From the NCBI GenBank assembly GCA_963807775.1, contig CAWECY010000002.1, positions 1 to 64,000 of the forward strand: a stretch of 64,000 nt of DNA, written 5' to 3'. The stretch's first letter is position 1. The number at the start of each line of letters is the position of its first letter. Below the pieces are notes generated by a model. The model was given only the letters and a program-made list of their open reading frames with translations. It searched no databases and had not been told where the DNA came from. This stretch comes from Bog-473 sp963807775. GTDB lineage: Bacteria; Actinomycetota; Acidimicrobiia; Acidimicrobiales; RAAP-2. A program made the translations under genes and the position numbers. Below, piece after piece: positions 50,992-58,186 of this stretch.

Positions 50992-51759
50992 TTACTCCTC
51001 GAGCAGGTCGGGCTCCTCGGCGACGATCTGGTCGTAGAGCGGCTGGAACTGGGCCCAGCCGGCGCGGTGGCTCCCGGTTTGCTGCTGCGTCACTTCGGCC
51101 ACGTCGGGGCGAATCAGGACCGGTGTGCCCGCGGCCTCGGCCAACAGCTGGGCCTGGCAACTGCGCTCCATGGTGATGAACCACCATGCCGCCTCGTCCA
51201 CGGTGCGGCCCACCGTGAGCAACCCGTGGTTGACCAGGATGGCGGCCTTGTTGGACCCGAGGGCGTGCGCGATGCGCTTGCCCTCCTCGATCTCGACCAC
51301 CGCTCCGGTGTAGTCGTCGAACACCACGTGGTCCTCGTAGAAGGCGCAGGCGTCCTGGGTCAGTGGGTCGAGGGGACGGTGCAGGATCGACCAGGCCTTG
51401 CCGTACACCGAGTGCGCGTGGGCGGCGGACACGACATCGGGGTGCGCCGCGTGGATCTGCGAATGGATGACGAACGCGGCCAAGTTCAAGGGCCAGGTGC
51501 CCTCGACCACTTCGCCTTGGTGGTTCACCAACAAGAGATCCTTCACGCGGATCTGCCGGAAGTTCATGCCGACGGGATTGACCCAGAAGTGGTCGGCGCG
51601 CTCGGGGTCGCGGGCGGTGATGTGGCCGGCCGTGCCTTCGCTGAAGCCGAACTTCCCGAACAGACGGAAGGCGGCGGCCAGCCGTTGCTTGCGATACCGC
51701 CGCTCGTCCTCCACGTTGTCGAACTTGGGGAACTTGTGCGGCACGCGCTCGGAGGCCAT
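50992..51759 (-). CDS. Class II aldolase/adducin-family protein
   Basis: 255 residues, ATG 51759 (MASERVPHKFPKFDNVEDER). Class II aldolase features: KQRLAAAFRLFGKFGFSEGT, AGHITARDPERADHFWVNPV, zinc His residues in IHAAHPDVVSAAHAHSVYGK and the third His in KAAILVNHGLLTVGRTVDEA. This group includes fuculose aldolase and many decarboxylase- or aldolase-like enzymes of aromatic degradation. Divergent from the acyl-CoA dehydrogenase gene, with regulon motif copy C between. Confidence 0.9.
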   Translation of the reverse strand: MASERVPHKFPKFDNVEDERRYRKQRLAAAFRLFGKFGFSEGTAGHITARDPERADHFWVNPVGMNFRQIRVKDLLLVNHQGEVVEGTWPLNLAAFVIHSQIHAAHPDVVSAAHAHSVYGKAWSILHRPLDPLTQDACAFYEDHVVFDDYTGAVVEIEEGKRIAHALGSNKAAILVNHGLLTVGRTVDEAAWWFITMERSCQAQLLAEAAGTPVLIRPDVAEVTQQQTGSHRAGWAQFQPLYDQIVAEEPDLLEE

Positions 51760-51779
51760 CACCACAGTGTACGGGTCTT

Positions 51780-51792
51780 TGTACCGATCAGT
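51780..51792 (+). promoter_or_regulatory. Regulon motif copy C (TGTACCGATCAGT)
   Basis: TGTACCGATCAGT in the 40-base gap between divergent aldolase (51759) and acyl-CoA dehydrogenase (51800) starts. Such a short gap means one bound protein could control both. Confidence 0.72.
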
Positions 51793-51799
51793 CCATAGG

Positions 51800-52957
51800 A
51801 TGTCCGTCGTGGACTTCTCCCTGAACGAACCCGAGCGCGAGTTGGTGGGGCTGTGCCGCGACTTCGCCCAGAACGAGATCGCCCAGCGGGCACCCGCCGC
51901 ATGGGAGGAGGCGCGCTGCCCGACCGACCTGCTGCGCGAAATGGGGAAGCTGGGCCTGCTCGGCATGCTCGTTCCCGAGGAGTGGGGCGGCATCGGAATG
52001 TCGACGGTCGGCTTCGTCGCCGCCATGGAGCAGATCGGGCTGGCCGACCAGTCGGTCGCCGCCGCCTGGCAGGCGCACGTCACGATCGGCTCACTGCCGC
52101 TGTTTCTCTTCGGCAACGACGCGCAGCGTGAGCGTTGGCTGCGGCCCCTGGCCGAGGGACGCGCGCTCGGTGCCTTCGGCCTGACCGAGCCCGACGCCGG
52201 TTCCGACACCCGCGGCATCCGCACCACGGCGGAGCGGTGCGACGGGGGCTGGGTGATCAACGGACGCAAGACTTTTATCTCCAACGCCGGCACCGACATG
52301 TCCTTCGGCGTCACTCTGTTGGCGCGTGTGGGCGATGGCGAGAGCGGGACGCAGCGCTACGCCAGCTTCGTGGTGGAGAGGGACACGCCGGGCTTCACCA
52401 CGGGACCGAAGATGCGGGGCATCGGCTGGCGCGGCCTGGACACGCGAGAGCTCTACTTCGACGACGTCTCGGTGCCCGACGACCATCTGGTCGGCGACCC
52501 CGACATGGGGCTGAGCCAGTTCCTGCGCACCCTCGAAGTCGGCCGTATCTCCATCGCCGCGCTCTCGTTGAGCCTGACGCAGGCCGTGCTCGATCTGGCG
52601 ACCGACTACGCCCGTCAGCGGGTGCAGTTCGGCCAGCCCATCTCCCAGTTCCAGGCGGTGCAGTTCAAGCTGGCCGACATCGCCACCGAGCTGGAGGCGG
52701 CCCGCTGGCTCACGTACCGGGCCGCCGCGTTGCGCGACGCCGGCCAGCCCTTCTTGAAGGAGGCGGCCATGGCCAAACTGAAGGCCAGCCGGCTCGCCGT
52801 GTGGGCGGCGTCGGAGGCGGTGCAGATCCACGGCGGGCTGGGCTACATGCTCGACACCCCGGTCGCCCGCTTCTACTGCGACGCCAAGGTGCTCGAGATC
52901 GGGGAGGGCACCAACGAGATCCAGCACCTGGTGATCGCCCGCGCGCTCGGCTGCTGA
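51800..52957 (+). CDS. Acyl-CoA dehydrogenase
   Basis: 385 residues, ATG 51800 (MSVVDFSLNEPERELVGLCR). ACAD landmarks: GLLGMLVPEEWGGIGMSTVG, AFGLTEPDAGSDTRGIRTTA (FAD/substrate signature), GGWVINGRKTFISNAGTDMS, YARQRVQFGQPISQFQAVQF, IHGGLGYMLDTPVARFYCDA and the catalytic-Glu region EIGEGTNEIQHLVIARALG. It makes the alpha,beta double bond of an acyl-CoA with FAD and passes electrons to ETF. It lies eight bases after the regulon motif. Confidence 0.95.
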   Translation: MSVVDFSLNEPERELVGLCRDFAQNEIAQRAPAAWEEARCPTDLLREMGKLGLLGMLVPEEWGGIGMSTVGFVAAMEQIGLADQSVAAAWQAHVTIGSLPLFLFGNDAQRERWLRPLAEGRALGAFGLTEPDAGSDTRGIRTTAERCDGGWVINGRKTFISNAGTDMSFGVTLLARVGDGESGTQRYASFVVERDTPGFTTGPKMRGIGWRGLDTRELYFDDVSVPDDHLVGDPDMGLSQFLRTLEVGRISIAALSLSLTQAVLDLATDYARQRVQFGQPISQFQAVQFKLADIATELEAARWLTYRAAALRDAGQPFLKEAAMAKLKASRLAVWAASEAVQIHGGLGYMLDTPVARFYCDAKVLEIGEGTNEIQHLVIARALGC

Positions 52958-53054
52958 GCTCTCAGATTTCGTCACTTGAAGATCCGGAGCTGAGGCTGCG
53001 TCGCGCCCGGCGGTTACCGGCCGGTGGCCCGCGCGCCGATGGCCCGCGCGCCGG

Positions 53055-53831
53055 TCAGGACTGACCCAGGTACTCCGATTCGAGCACCAGGTCCTTGAGG
53101 AGGGTCTGATACTCGACGTGCGTCGAGTGCTCGGTGGTACGCCACAGCGTGCCTTCTTCGGCCTGCATGTAGGCGCGGTACTTGGGTGCGCCCGGGATCT
53201 TCACGTTGTCGGCCACGACCACCGATCCCTCGTGCAGCCACCCCCTCTTCAACAGGCTCTCGAGGTCCGAGAGGTAGGCCGCCTTGTCGTGGTCGATGAA
53301 CACGAAGTCGAGGTTCTCCTCGGCGAAGCCGTGCTCGTCAGATAGGCGGTCCAGTGTCGTCCCTCCATCCCCCAGGGACCCGACGACCGCCGTGACCACG
53401 TCGGCGACGCCGGCGTGGTCCCAGATCCGCCGAGCGATCTCTGCGTTCGCTGCGGCGAACTCGATCGACCACAGATGCGCACCAGGCGGCATTACCCGCG
53501 CCGTGCGCAGGGCGCTGTACCCGCAGTAGGTACCCAGCTCCAACAGGCGGCTGGGCTGCGCGCGCGTTATCGCCGTATCGAGGATGAGGCCCTTCTCGTC
53601 GCCGACGTTCATCATGATGCTGCGCTGGTAGCAGAACTCGTCCACGGCGCGGATGGCGTCACTGACATCGCCCGGACGCGCATGGACGAGCACGTAGTCG
53701 GCCAGGGCGTCCTCCCGCCCGTCCCCCACCTGCCAATCGCGGATCAGGTGCCTCATGCCGAAGGCCATTCGCAGGGCCGACCAGCGCAGGAACGGCACTC
53801 TCCTGCCGCCAGCCTCCAAGAGGCTTTTCAT
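53055..53831 (-). CDS. Catechol O-methyltransferase-like SAM methyltransferase
   Basis: 258 residues from ATG 53831 after AAGGAGCTCAGG. The match to animal COMT is strong: MNVGDEKGLILDTAI at 74-88, LLELGTYCGYSALRTARVMP at 96 onward (COMT LELGAYCGYSAVRMAR), VFIDHDKAAYLSDLESLL (metal Asp and catalytic Lys) and VVADNVKIPGAPKY (Asp-Asn metal pair). It would methylate one hydroxyl of a catechol using SAM and Mg2+. The Rieske/BVMO setting makes a catechol intermediate or toxic by-product a likely substrate. Downstream of the E1 gene on the same strand. Confidence 0.9.
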   Translation of the reverse strand: MKSLLEAGGRRVPFLRWSALRMAFGMRHLIRDWQVGDGREDALADYVLVHARPGDVSDAIRAVDEFCYQRSIMMNVGDEKGLILDTAITRAQPSRLLELGTYCGYSALRTARVMPPGAHLWSIEFAAANAEIARRIWDHAGVADVVTAVVGSLGDGGTTLDRLSDEHGFAEENLDFVFIDHDKAAYLSDLESLLKRGWLHEGSVVVADNVKIPGAPKYRAYMQAEEGTLWRTTEHSTHVEYQTLLKDLVLESEYLGQS

Positions 53832-53945
53832 CCTGAGCTCCTTCCTAGGACGCCGTGAGGGACAACCCGGGGCGACCGTATCAGGGGAAAAACTCGGCAC
53901 CGCGGGACCCGCTATGCCGGCGGACGCATTGGGCCTAGGCGAAAC

Positions 53946-55937
53946 TCAGACGGCGACCAGGCGGCGGATGGTCGCCGCGATGTCGGCGCGATCGGGCAGC
54001 CAGGCCTGTTCGAGCTCGGGCGCATAGGGCGGCGGGGTGGCGGCGGCACCGACCCGCTCGATGGGCGCATCGAGCGTCCAGAACCCCTCGCGGGCCACGG
54101 TGGCCGCGATCTCGGCGCCGATGCCGAACGGCACGACCGCCTCGTGCGCGATGAGCAGCCGGCTGGTCTTCTCCACCGACTCGAGCACGGGCGCCAGATC
54201 GAGCGGCGCGACGGTGCGCAGGTCGATGACCTCCACCGAGATGCCGTCGGTCGCCAGCTCCTCGGCGGCCGCGATCGCCTCGTGCACCATGCGCGACACC
54301 GACACGACGGTGACGTCGGTGCCCGGGCGGACCACGGCCGAGCGCCCGAGGGGGACGAGGTGGTCGGCCGGCGGTTCGGGCCCCTTCATGCCGTAGAGGA
54401 GACGGTTCTCGATGAAGACGACGGGGTTGGGGTCCTCGATGGCGGCGCGCAACAGCCCGTAGGTGTCGGCCGGCGTCGACGGCATCACGACGGTGAGCCC
54501 GGGGATGTGGGCCAGCAGCGCCTCGAGGCTCTGGGAGTGCTGGCTGCCCGAGGAGCGCCCGGCGCCGAACTGGGTGCGCACGGTCAGGCTCATCTGTGCC
54601 GCGCCGCCTGTCATGAACGGGAGCTTGGCCGCCTGGTTGAGCAGCTGGTCGAAGCAGACGCCGAGGAAGTCGAGGTACATGACCTCAACCACCGGGCGTA
54701 GCCCGGCCATGGCCGCCCCGACGGCGACACCGACCACGGCGGTCTCGGATATGGGGGTGTCGCGCACCCGGTCGCCGAAGCGCTCCCGCAGGCCGCGGGT
54801 GAGGCCGAACACGTTGCCGCCCTCGCCCACGTCGACACCGGCCACGAAGACGCGGTCGTCGGCGGCCAGCTCCGACTCGAGCGCGGCGCGGATGGCGTCC
54901 ATGGTCCGGTACACGGGCGCGTCGGCCGGTGGTGGGGGCGGCTCGCCGAGAGGCGCGCGGTCGCGCGTCACGAAGTCGAAGAGGGTGGAGGCGGACGGCG
55001 GGGCGAGGTCGCGGGCACGGGCAACGGCCTGGTCGAGCTGCTCGGTAACGGACGACGCCTGCGCGTCGAGCTCCTCGTCGCCCACGCCGGCCTCGACGAG
55101 GCGGAGGCGGTGCAGGAGGAGCGGGTCGCGCTCCTGCCACTCCTCGAGCTCGTCGGCGGTGCGGTAGCGCTGCGGGTCGCCCTCGTAGTGGCCGTGCCAG
55201 CGGTAGGTGTGGGCCTCCACCACGGCCGGACCGAGGCCGGTGCGGGCGGCCGCGACGACGTCCCGCATGGCCGTCGCCGTGGCCACCACATCGTTGCCGT
55301 CGACCTCGGTGTAGGGCAGCGCGTAGCCAGCGGCGCGGTGCTCGAGCGTGGCCGCGTGCTGCGCCGAGGCGGCGGAGAACTCGGAGTAGCCGTTGTTCTC
55401 GCAGAAGAAGACGGCCGGCACGTGCCAGACAGCGGCCAGGTTCAGCGCCTCGTGGAACGCACCCTGCGCCGCCGCGCCGTCGCCGAAGAAGGCCACGGCC
55501 ACGCCGTCGTTGCCGCGCAGCTGGGCCGCGGTGGCGGCGCCGACGGCGATGGGGAGTCCGGCGGCCACGATGCCGTTGGCGCCGAAGATGCCGAGCGTGG
55601 GGTCGGCGATGTGCATGGAGCCGCCACGGCCGCGGTTCGTGCCCTCGTCGCGGCCCATGAGCTCGGCGAACATGGGGAGCGGATCGAGGCCCTTGGCCAG
55701 GCAGTGACCGTGACCGCGGTGCGTCGACGTGATCACGTCGTCGGGGCGGAGTGGCCAGGAGGCACCGACGGCCGATGCCTCCTGCCCGATGGAGAGGTGC
55801 ACGAAGCCGGGCACCAGCCCGTCGCGGTAGAGCTCGGCCACGCGCTCCTCGAAACCGCGGATGAGCAGCATGCGGCGCTGCATCTCGAGCAGGTCGGCGG
55901 TGGTCAGCGGGTCGGGGCCAGCGTCGCCTGGAGTCAC
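53946..55937 (-). CDS. 2-oxoacid dehydrogenase E1, alpha and beta subunits fused
   Basis: About 663 residues; GTG 55937 is preferred because the longer TTG start at 55964 lies inside the regulon motif. The alpha half (to about 330) has IGQEASAVGASWPLRPDDVI, GGSMHIADPTLGIFGANGIV and the TPP motif FGDGAAAQGAFHEALNLAAV with FFCENNGYSE. After a Pro-rich linker (EPPPPPADAP) the beta half has YRTMDAIRAALESELAADDR, ISETAVVGVAVGAAMAGLRP and FDQLLNQAAKLPFMTGGAAQ. Oxidative decarboxylation of a 2-oxoacid. No E2 or E3 gene is adjacent. Divergent from the SDR at 55976. Confidence 0.93.
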   Translation of the reverse strand: MTPGDAGPDPLTTADLLEMQRRMLLIRGFEERVAELYRDGLVPGFVHLSIGQEASAVGASWPLRPDDVITSTHRGHGHCLAKGLDPLPMFAELMGRDEGTNRGRGGSMHIADPTLGIFGANGIVAAGLPIAVGAATAAQLRGNDGVAVAFFGDGAAAQGAFHEALNLAAVWHVPAVFFCENNGYSEFSAASAQHAATLEHRAAGYALPYTEVDGNDVVATATAMRDVVAAARTGLGPAVVEAHTYRWHGHYEGDPQRYRTADELEEWQERDPLLLHRLRLVEAGVGDEELDAQASSVTEQLDQAVARARDLAPPSASTLFDFVTRDRAPLGEPPPPPADAPVYRTMDAIRAALESELAADDRVFVAGVDVGEGGNVFGLTRGLRERFGDRVRDTPISETAVVGVAVGAAMAGLRPVVEVMYLDFLGVCFDQLLNQAAKLPFMTGGAAQMSLTVRTQFGAGRSSGSQHSQSLEALLAHIPGLTVVMPSTPADTYGLLRAAIEDPNPVVFIENRLLYGMKGPEPPADHLVPLGRSAVVRPGTDVTVVSVSRMVHEAIAAAEELATDGISVEVIDLRTVAPLDLAPVLESVEKTSRLLIAHEAVVPFGIGAEIAATVAREGFWTLDAPIERVGAAATPPPYAPELEQAWLPDRADIAATIRRLVAV

Positions 55938-55950
55938 GGTCGTGTACTGT

Positions 55951-55963
55951 ACTGACCGGTACA
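55951..55963 (-). promoter_or_regulatory. Regulon motif copy D (TGTACCGGTCAGT)
   Basis: Minus strand 55963 to 55951 reads TGTACCGGTCAGT in the 38-base divergent gap between the E1 (55937) and SDR (55976) starts. Confidence 0.72.
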
Positions 55964-55975
55964 AGTCGGAGCGTG

Positions 55976-56761
55976 ATGACCGTCCAGATCGAAATTCCTG
56001 ACGTATTTCCCGCCTCCGGCGCGGTGTCCGGCAAGCGCGTCGTCATCACCGGGGCGGGCCGGGGGCTGGGGACGCTGCTCGCCCATGCCTTCTCGGCGGC
56101 CGGTGCCTCGGTGGCGCTGGTGGCCCGGACCGAGCGAGACCTCAAGGCGGTGGCCGGGGCGTTGCCCGGGCCCTCGCTCGTCGTGGCGGGCGACGTCACC
56201 GACGAGGACGTGAACGAGTCAGTAGCCGACGCCGTCGTGGCCGAGTGGGGCGGGTTGGACGTGTGGATCTGCAATGCCGGGATCTCGCCGGTGGTGGCCG
56301 GACCGCGCCAGACCGAGGCCGGGATCTGGCGCCGCGTGCTCGAGGTCAACCTGACCGGAGCCTTCCTGGGCGCCCGCGCCGCTGCCCGGGTGATGGGCGC
56401 GGGCGGGGGCGGGCGGCTCATATTCACCGGGTCGGTGCTCGGGGAGCGCCCGCGCCAGGGGCTGAGCGCCTACAGCGCATCGAAGGCAGGCCTGACGGGG
56501 TTGGCCAAGAGCCTGGCGTTGGACCTGGCGCCGGCGGGCATCACGGTCAACGTCGTGGCGCCGGGCTGGTTCGACTCGCCGCTGGCCGAGGGCTGGAAGC
56601 GTCGGCCCGAGCTGGCTGAGACGATCACCGGGCACACGGCCCTGGGGCGGTGGGGTGCAACGACGGACCTGGCCGGCGCGTATCAATTCCTGGCCTCGGA
56701 CGCGGCGAGTTTCATCACCGGGGCGGTGCTGACGGTCGACGGCGGGTACCTCCTCGTATGA
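55976..56761 (+). CDS. SDR-family oxidoreductase
   Basis: 261 residues, ATG 55976 (MTVQIEIPDVFPASGAVSGK) with GGAGCG upstream. Motifs: VVITGAGRGLGTLLAHAFSA, NAG in VWICNAGISPVVAG, Ser in LIFTGSVLGERPRQG, YxxxK in SAYSASKAGLTGLAKSLALD and ITGAVLTVDGGYLLV. The stop overlaps the start of the next SDR by ATGA. Confidence 0.93.
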   Translation: MTVQIEIPDVFPASGAVSGKRVVITGAGRGLGTLLAHAFSAAGASVALVARTERDLKAVAGALPGPSLVVAGDVTDEDVNESVADAVVAEWGGLDVWICNAGISPVVAGPRQTEAGIWRRVLEVNLTGAFLGARAAARVMGAGGGGRLIFTGSVLGERPRQGLSAYSASKAGLTGLAKSLALDLAPAGITVNVVAPGWFDSPLAEGWKRRPELAETITGHTALGRWGATTDLAGAYQFLASDAASFITGAVLTVDGGYLLV

Positions 56762-57522
56762 CGGCCGGTGCGGGTGCTGGTGCGGCGGGTCGGGTCGTCG
56801 CCATCACCGGCGCGGGCGGCGCGCTGGGCTTGGCGGTGGCGCGCCGGCTCGGGAGTGAGCCGGGCACGTCACTCGTGCTGAGCGATGTGGCGGAGCCGTC
56901 GCTGGCGGCGACGGTGGCCGCGATCGGCGAGACGGGGGCGCCGGTGGCGACCCTGCCGGCCGACGTGAGCGACGCCGCGCAGGTCGAGGCGGTGGTGGCG
57001 CTGGCGGTCGAGCGCTTCGGCCGACTCGACGTCCTGGTCAGCAACGCCGGCGTGCTGGCGCCGAACGGCCGCATCCACAACCTGTCGGGCGAGGACTGGG
57101 AGCGCTCCTTCCGCATCAACGTGCTCGGCGCCGTCAACGGCATCCGCGCCGCGGTGGGTGTGATGCGGCCGCAGGGCTCGGGGTCGATCATCCTGACGGC
57201 ATCGGTGGCCGGCCTGACGGCGTGGTCGCACTCGGCGCCGTACTGCGCCACCAAGGCCGCCGTGATTTCGCTGGCCAAGGTGGCCGCGGTGGAGTACGCC
57301 CGCGACGGCATCCGGGTCAACTGCGTCTGTCCGGGGACGTTCCGCTCGGCCATCCACGACGGGCTGCCCGAGTCGGCTCTCGACGCCATCGCCGAGCGGC
57401 ACCCCCTCGGGCTGGGCACCGCGGGCGACCTGGCGGGGGCGTACGCGTATCTGGCCGGGGACGAGTCCCGCTGGACGACGGGCGCGGCGCTGGTGATCGA
57501 CGGCGGTTACTCGGCCCCGTGA
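56758..57522 (+). CDS. SDR-family oxidoreductase
   Basis: 254 residues, ATG 56758. Motifs: RVVAITGAGGALGLAVARRL, LPADVSDAAQVEAVVALAVE, NAG in VLVSNAGVLAPNGR, Ser in IILTASVAGLTAW, YxxxK in APYCATKAAVISLAKVAAVE and TTGAALVIDGGYSAP. Co-translated with the preceding SDR; two dehydrogenases in tandem suggest two successive alcohol oxidations or opposite stereochemistry. Its end overlaps the convergent TetR gene by 16 bases. Confidence 0.93.
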   Translation: MTAGAGAGAAGRVVAITGAGGALGLAVARRLGSEPGTSLVLSDVAEPSLAATVAAIGETGAPVATLPADVSDAAQVEAVVALAVERFGRLDVLVSNAGVLAPNGRIHNLSGEDWERSFRINVLGAVNGIRAAVGVMRPQGSGSIILTASVAGLTAWSHSAPYCATKAAVISLAKVAAVEYARDGIRVNCVCPGTFRSAIHDGLPESALDAIAERHPLGLGTAGDLAGAYAYLAGDESRWTTGAALVIDGGYSAP

Positions 57523-58136
57523 GCTCCCGGGGCGGCGATGCCCTGCATGAAGATGTCGGCGAAAGGCTTGGCCACCGAGCGGGCGGTCAGGCGTCCGCCG
57601 GGTTTGAGCCACAGGTAGGTGTAATTGTGCATGCCGAGCCACGCCCGGGCGGTCAGCCATGGGTCGATGTCGCGGAACGCGCCCGACTCGACGCCGGCGC
57701 GCAGCACCGCCTCCACCCGGCTTTCGTACTCGCGCCGCCGCACGCGGAAGCGCTCGGCGCGCTCGCCGGTCAGGGCGGGGAACTCATGGAGGAAGACCCA
57801 GACGTGGTCGGGGTAGCGGTGAATGACATCGAGCAGTTCCTCGCCGAGGCGGGACAGCTGTTGCGAGGGCGGTCCGCCCTCTTCCATTACCCGGTCGGCG
57901 CCGAGCAGGACCTCGTCCATGACGCGGTCGTGGATGGCGGCCAGCAGCTCCTCCTTCGAGCCGATGTAGTGGTAGAGCGCCCCCTTGCCGAGGTCGTTGG
58001 CGGCGCAGAGCTCCATGATCCCCGTGGCGTGATAGCCGCGCCGGGCGAAGACCTGGGCCGACGTGTCGACGATGGCCTGGCGACGCTGCTCCCACTTGGG
58101 ACCGCGCCGAGACTCACCATTCGCCCCTGGGCTCAC
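57507..58136 (-). CDS. TetR/AcrR-family regulator of the catabolic island (by position)
   Basis: About 209 residues from GTG 58136; GTG 58184 is the upstream alternative but would place a palindrome inside the gene. Helix-turn-helix: RRQAIVDTSAQVFARRGYHA, TGIMELCAANDLGKGALYHY and IGSKEELLAAIHD. The C-terminal domain has WVFLHEFPALTGERAERFRV and AWLGMHNYTYLWL, as in TetR proteins that sense acyl-CoA or aromatic-CoA ligands. Divergent from the acyl-CoA ligase gene. It is the only TetR gene inside 41-60 kb and so a candidate for the four-copy motif, although its own promoter carries a different repeat. Confidence 0.9.
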   Translation of the reverse strand: MSPGANGESRRGPKWEQRRQAIVDTSAQVFARRGYHATGIMELCAANDLGKGALYHYIGSKEELLAAIHDRVMDEVLLGADRVMEEGGPPSQQLSRLGEELLDVIHRYPDHVWVFLHEFPALTGERAERFRVRRREYESRVEAVLRAGVESGAFRDIDPWLTARAWLGMHNYTYLWLKPGGRLTARSVAKPFADIFMQGIAAPGAHGAE

Positions 58137-58152
58137 GCCAGCGACGCTAGTG

Positions 58153-58170
58153 GGATACGGGCCAGTATTC
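58153..58170. promoter_or_regulatory. Inverted repeat GGATAC-GGGCCA-GTATTC
   Basis: Arms pair at five of six positions. It lies between the TetR start (58136) and ligase start (58187), so a candidate operator for both. It does not match the TGTACCG motif. Confidence 0.4.
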
Positions 58171-58186
58171 GGGGAGGAGGTCACGG

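Noticed and set aside
55938..55964. Upstream TTG start for the E1 gene
   Set aside because: It lies within the regulon motif and adds residues without E1 similarity; GTG 55937 is better.
54685..56427. 580-codon open frame on the minus strand
   Set aside because: Frame-shifted shadow of the E1 gene and antisense of the SDR; mostly Arg/Pro/Ala.
58153..58170. A fifth copy of the TGTACCG regulon motif in the TetR/ligase promoter
   Set aside because: The repeat there has GGATAC/GTATTC arms and shares only superficial similarity.
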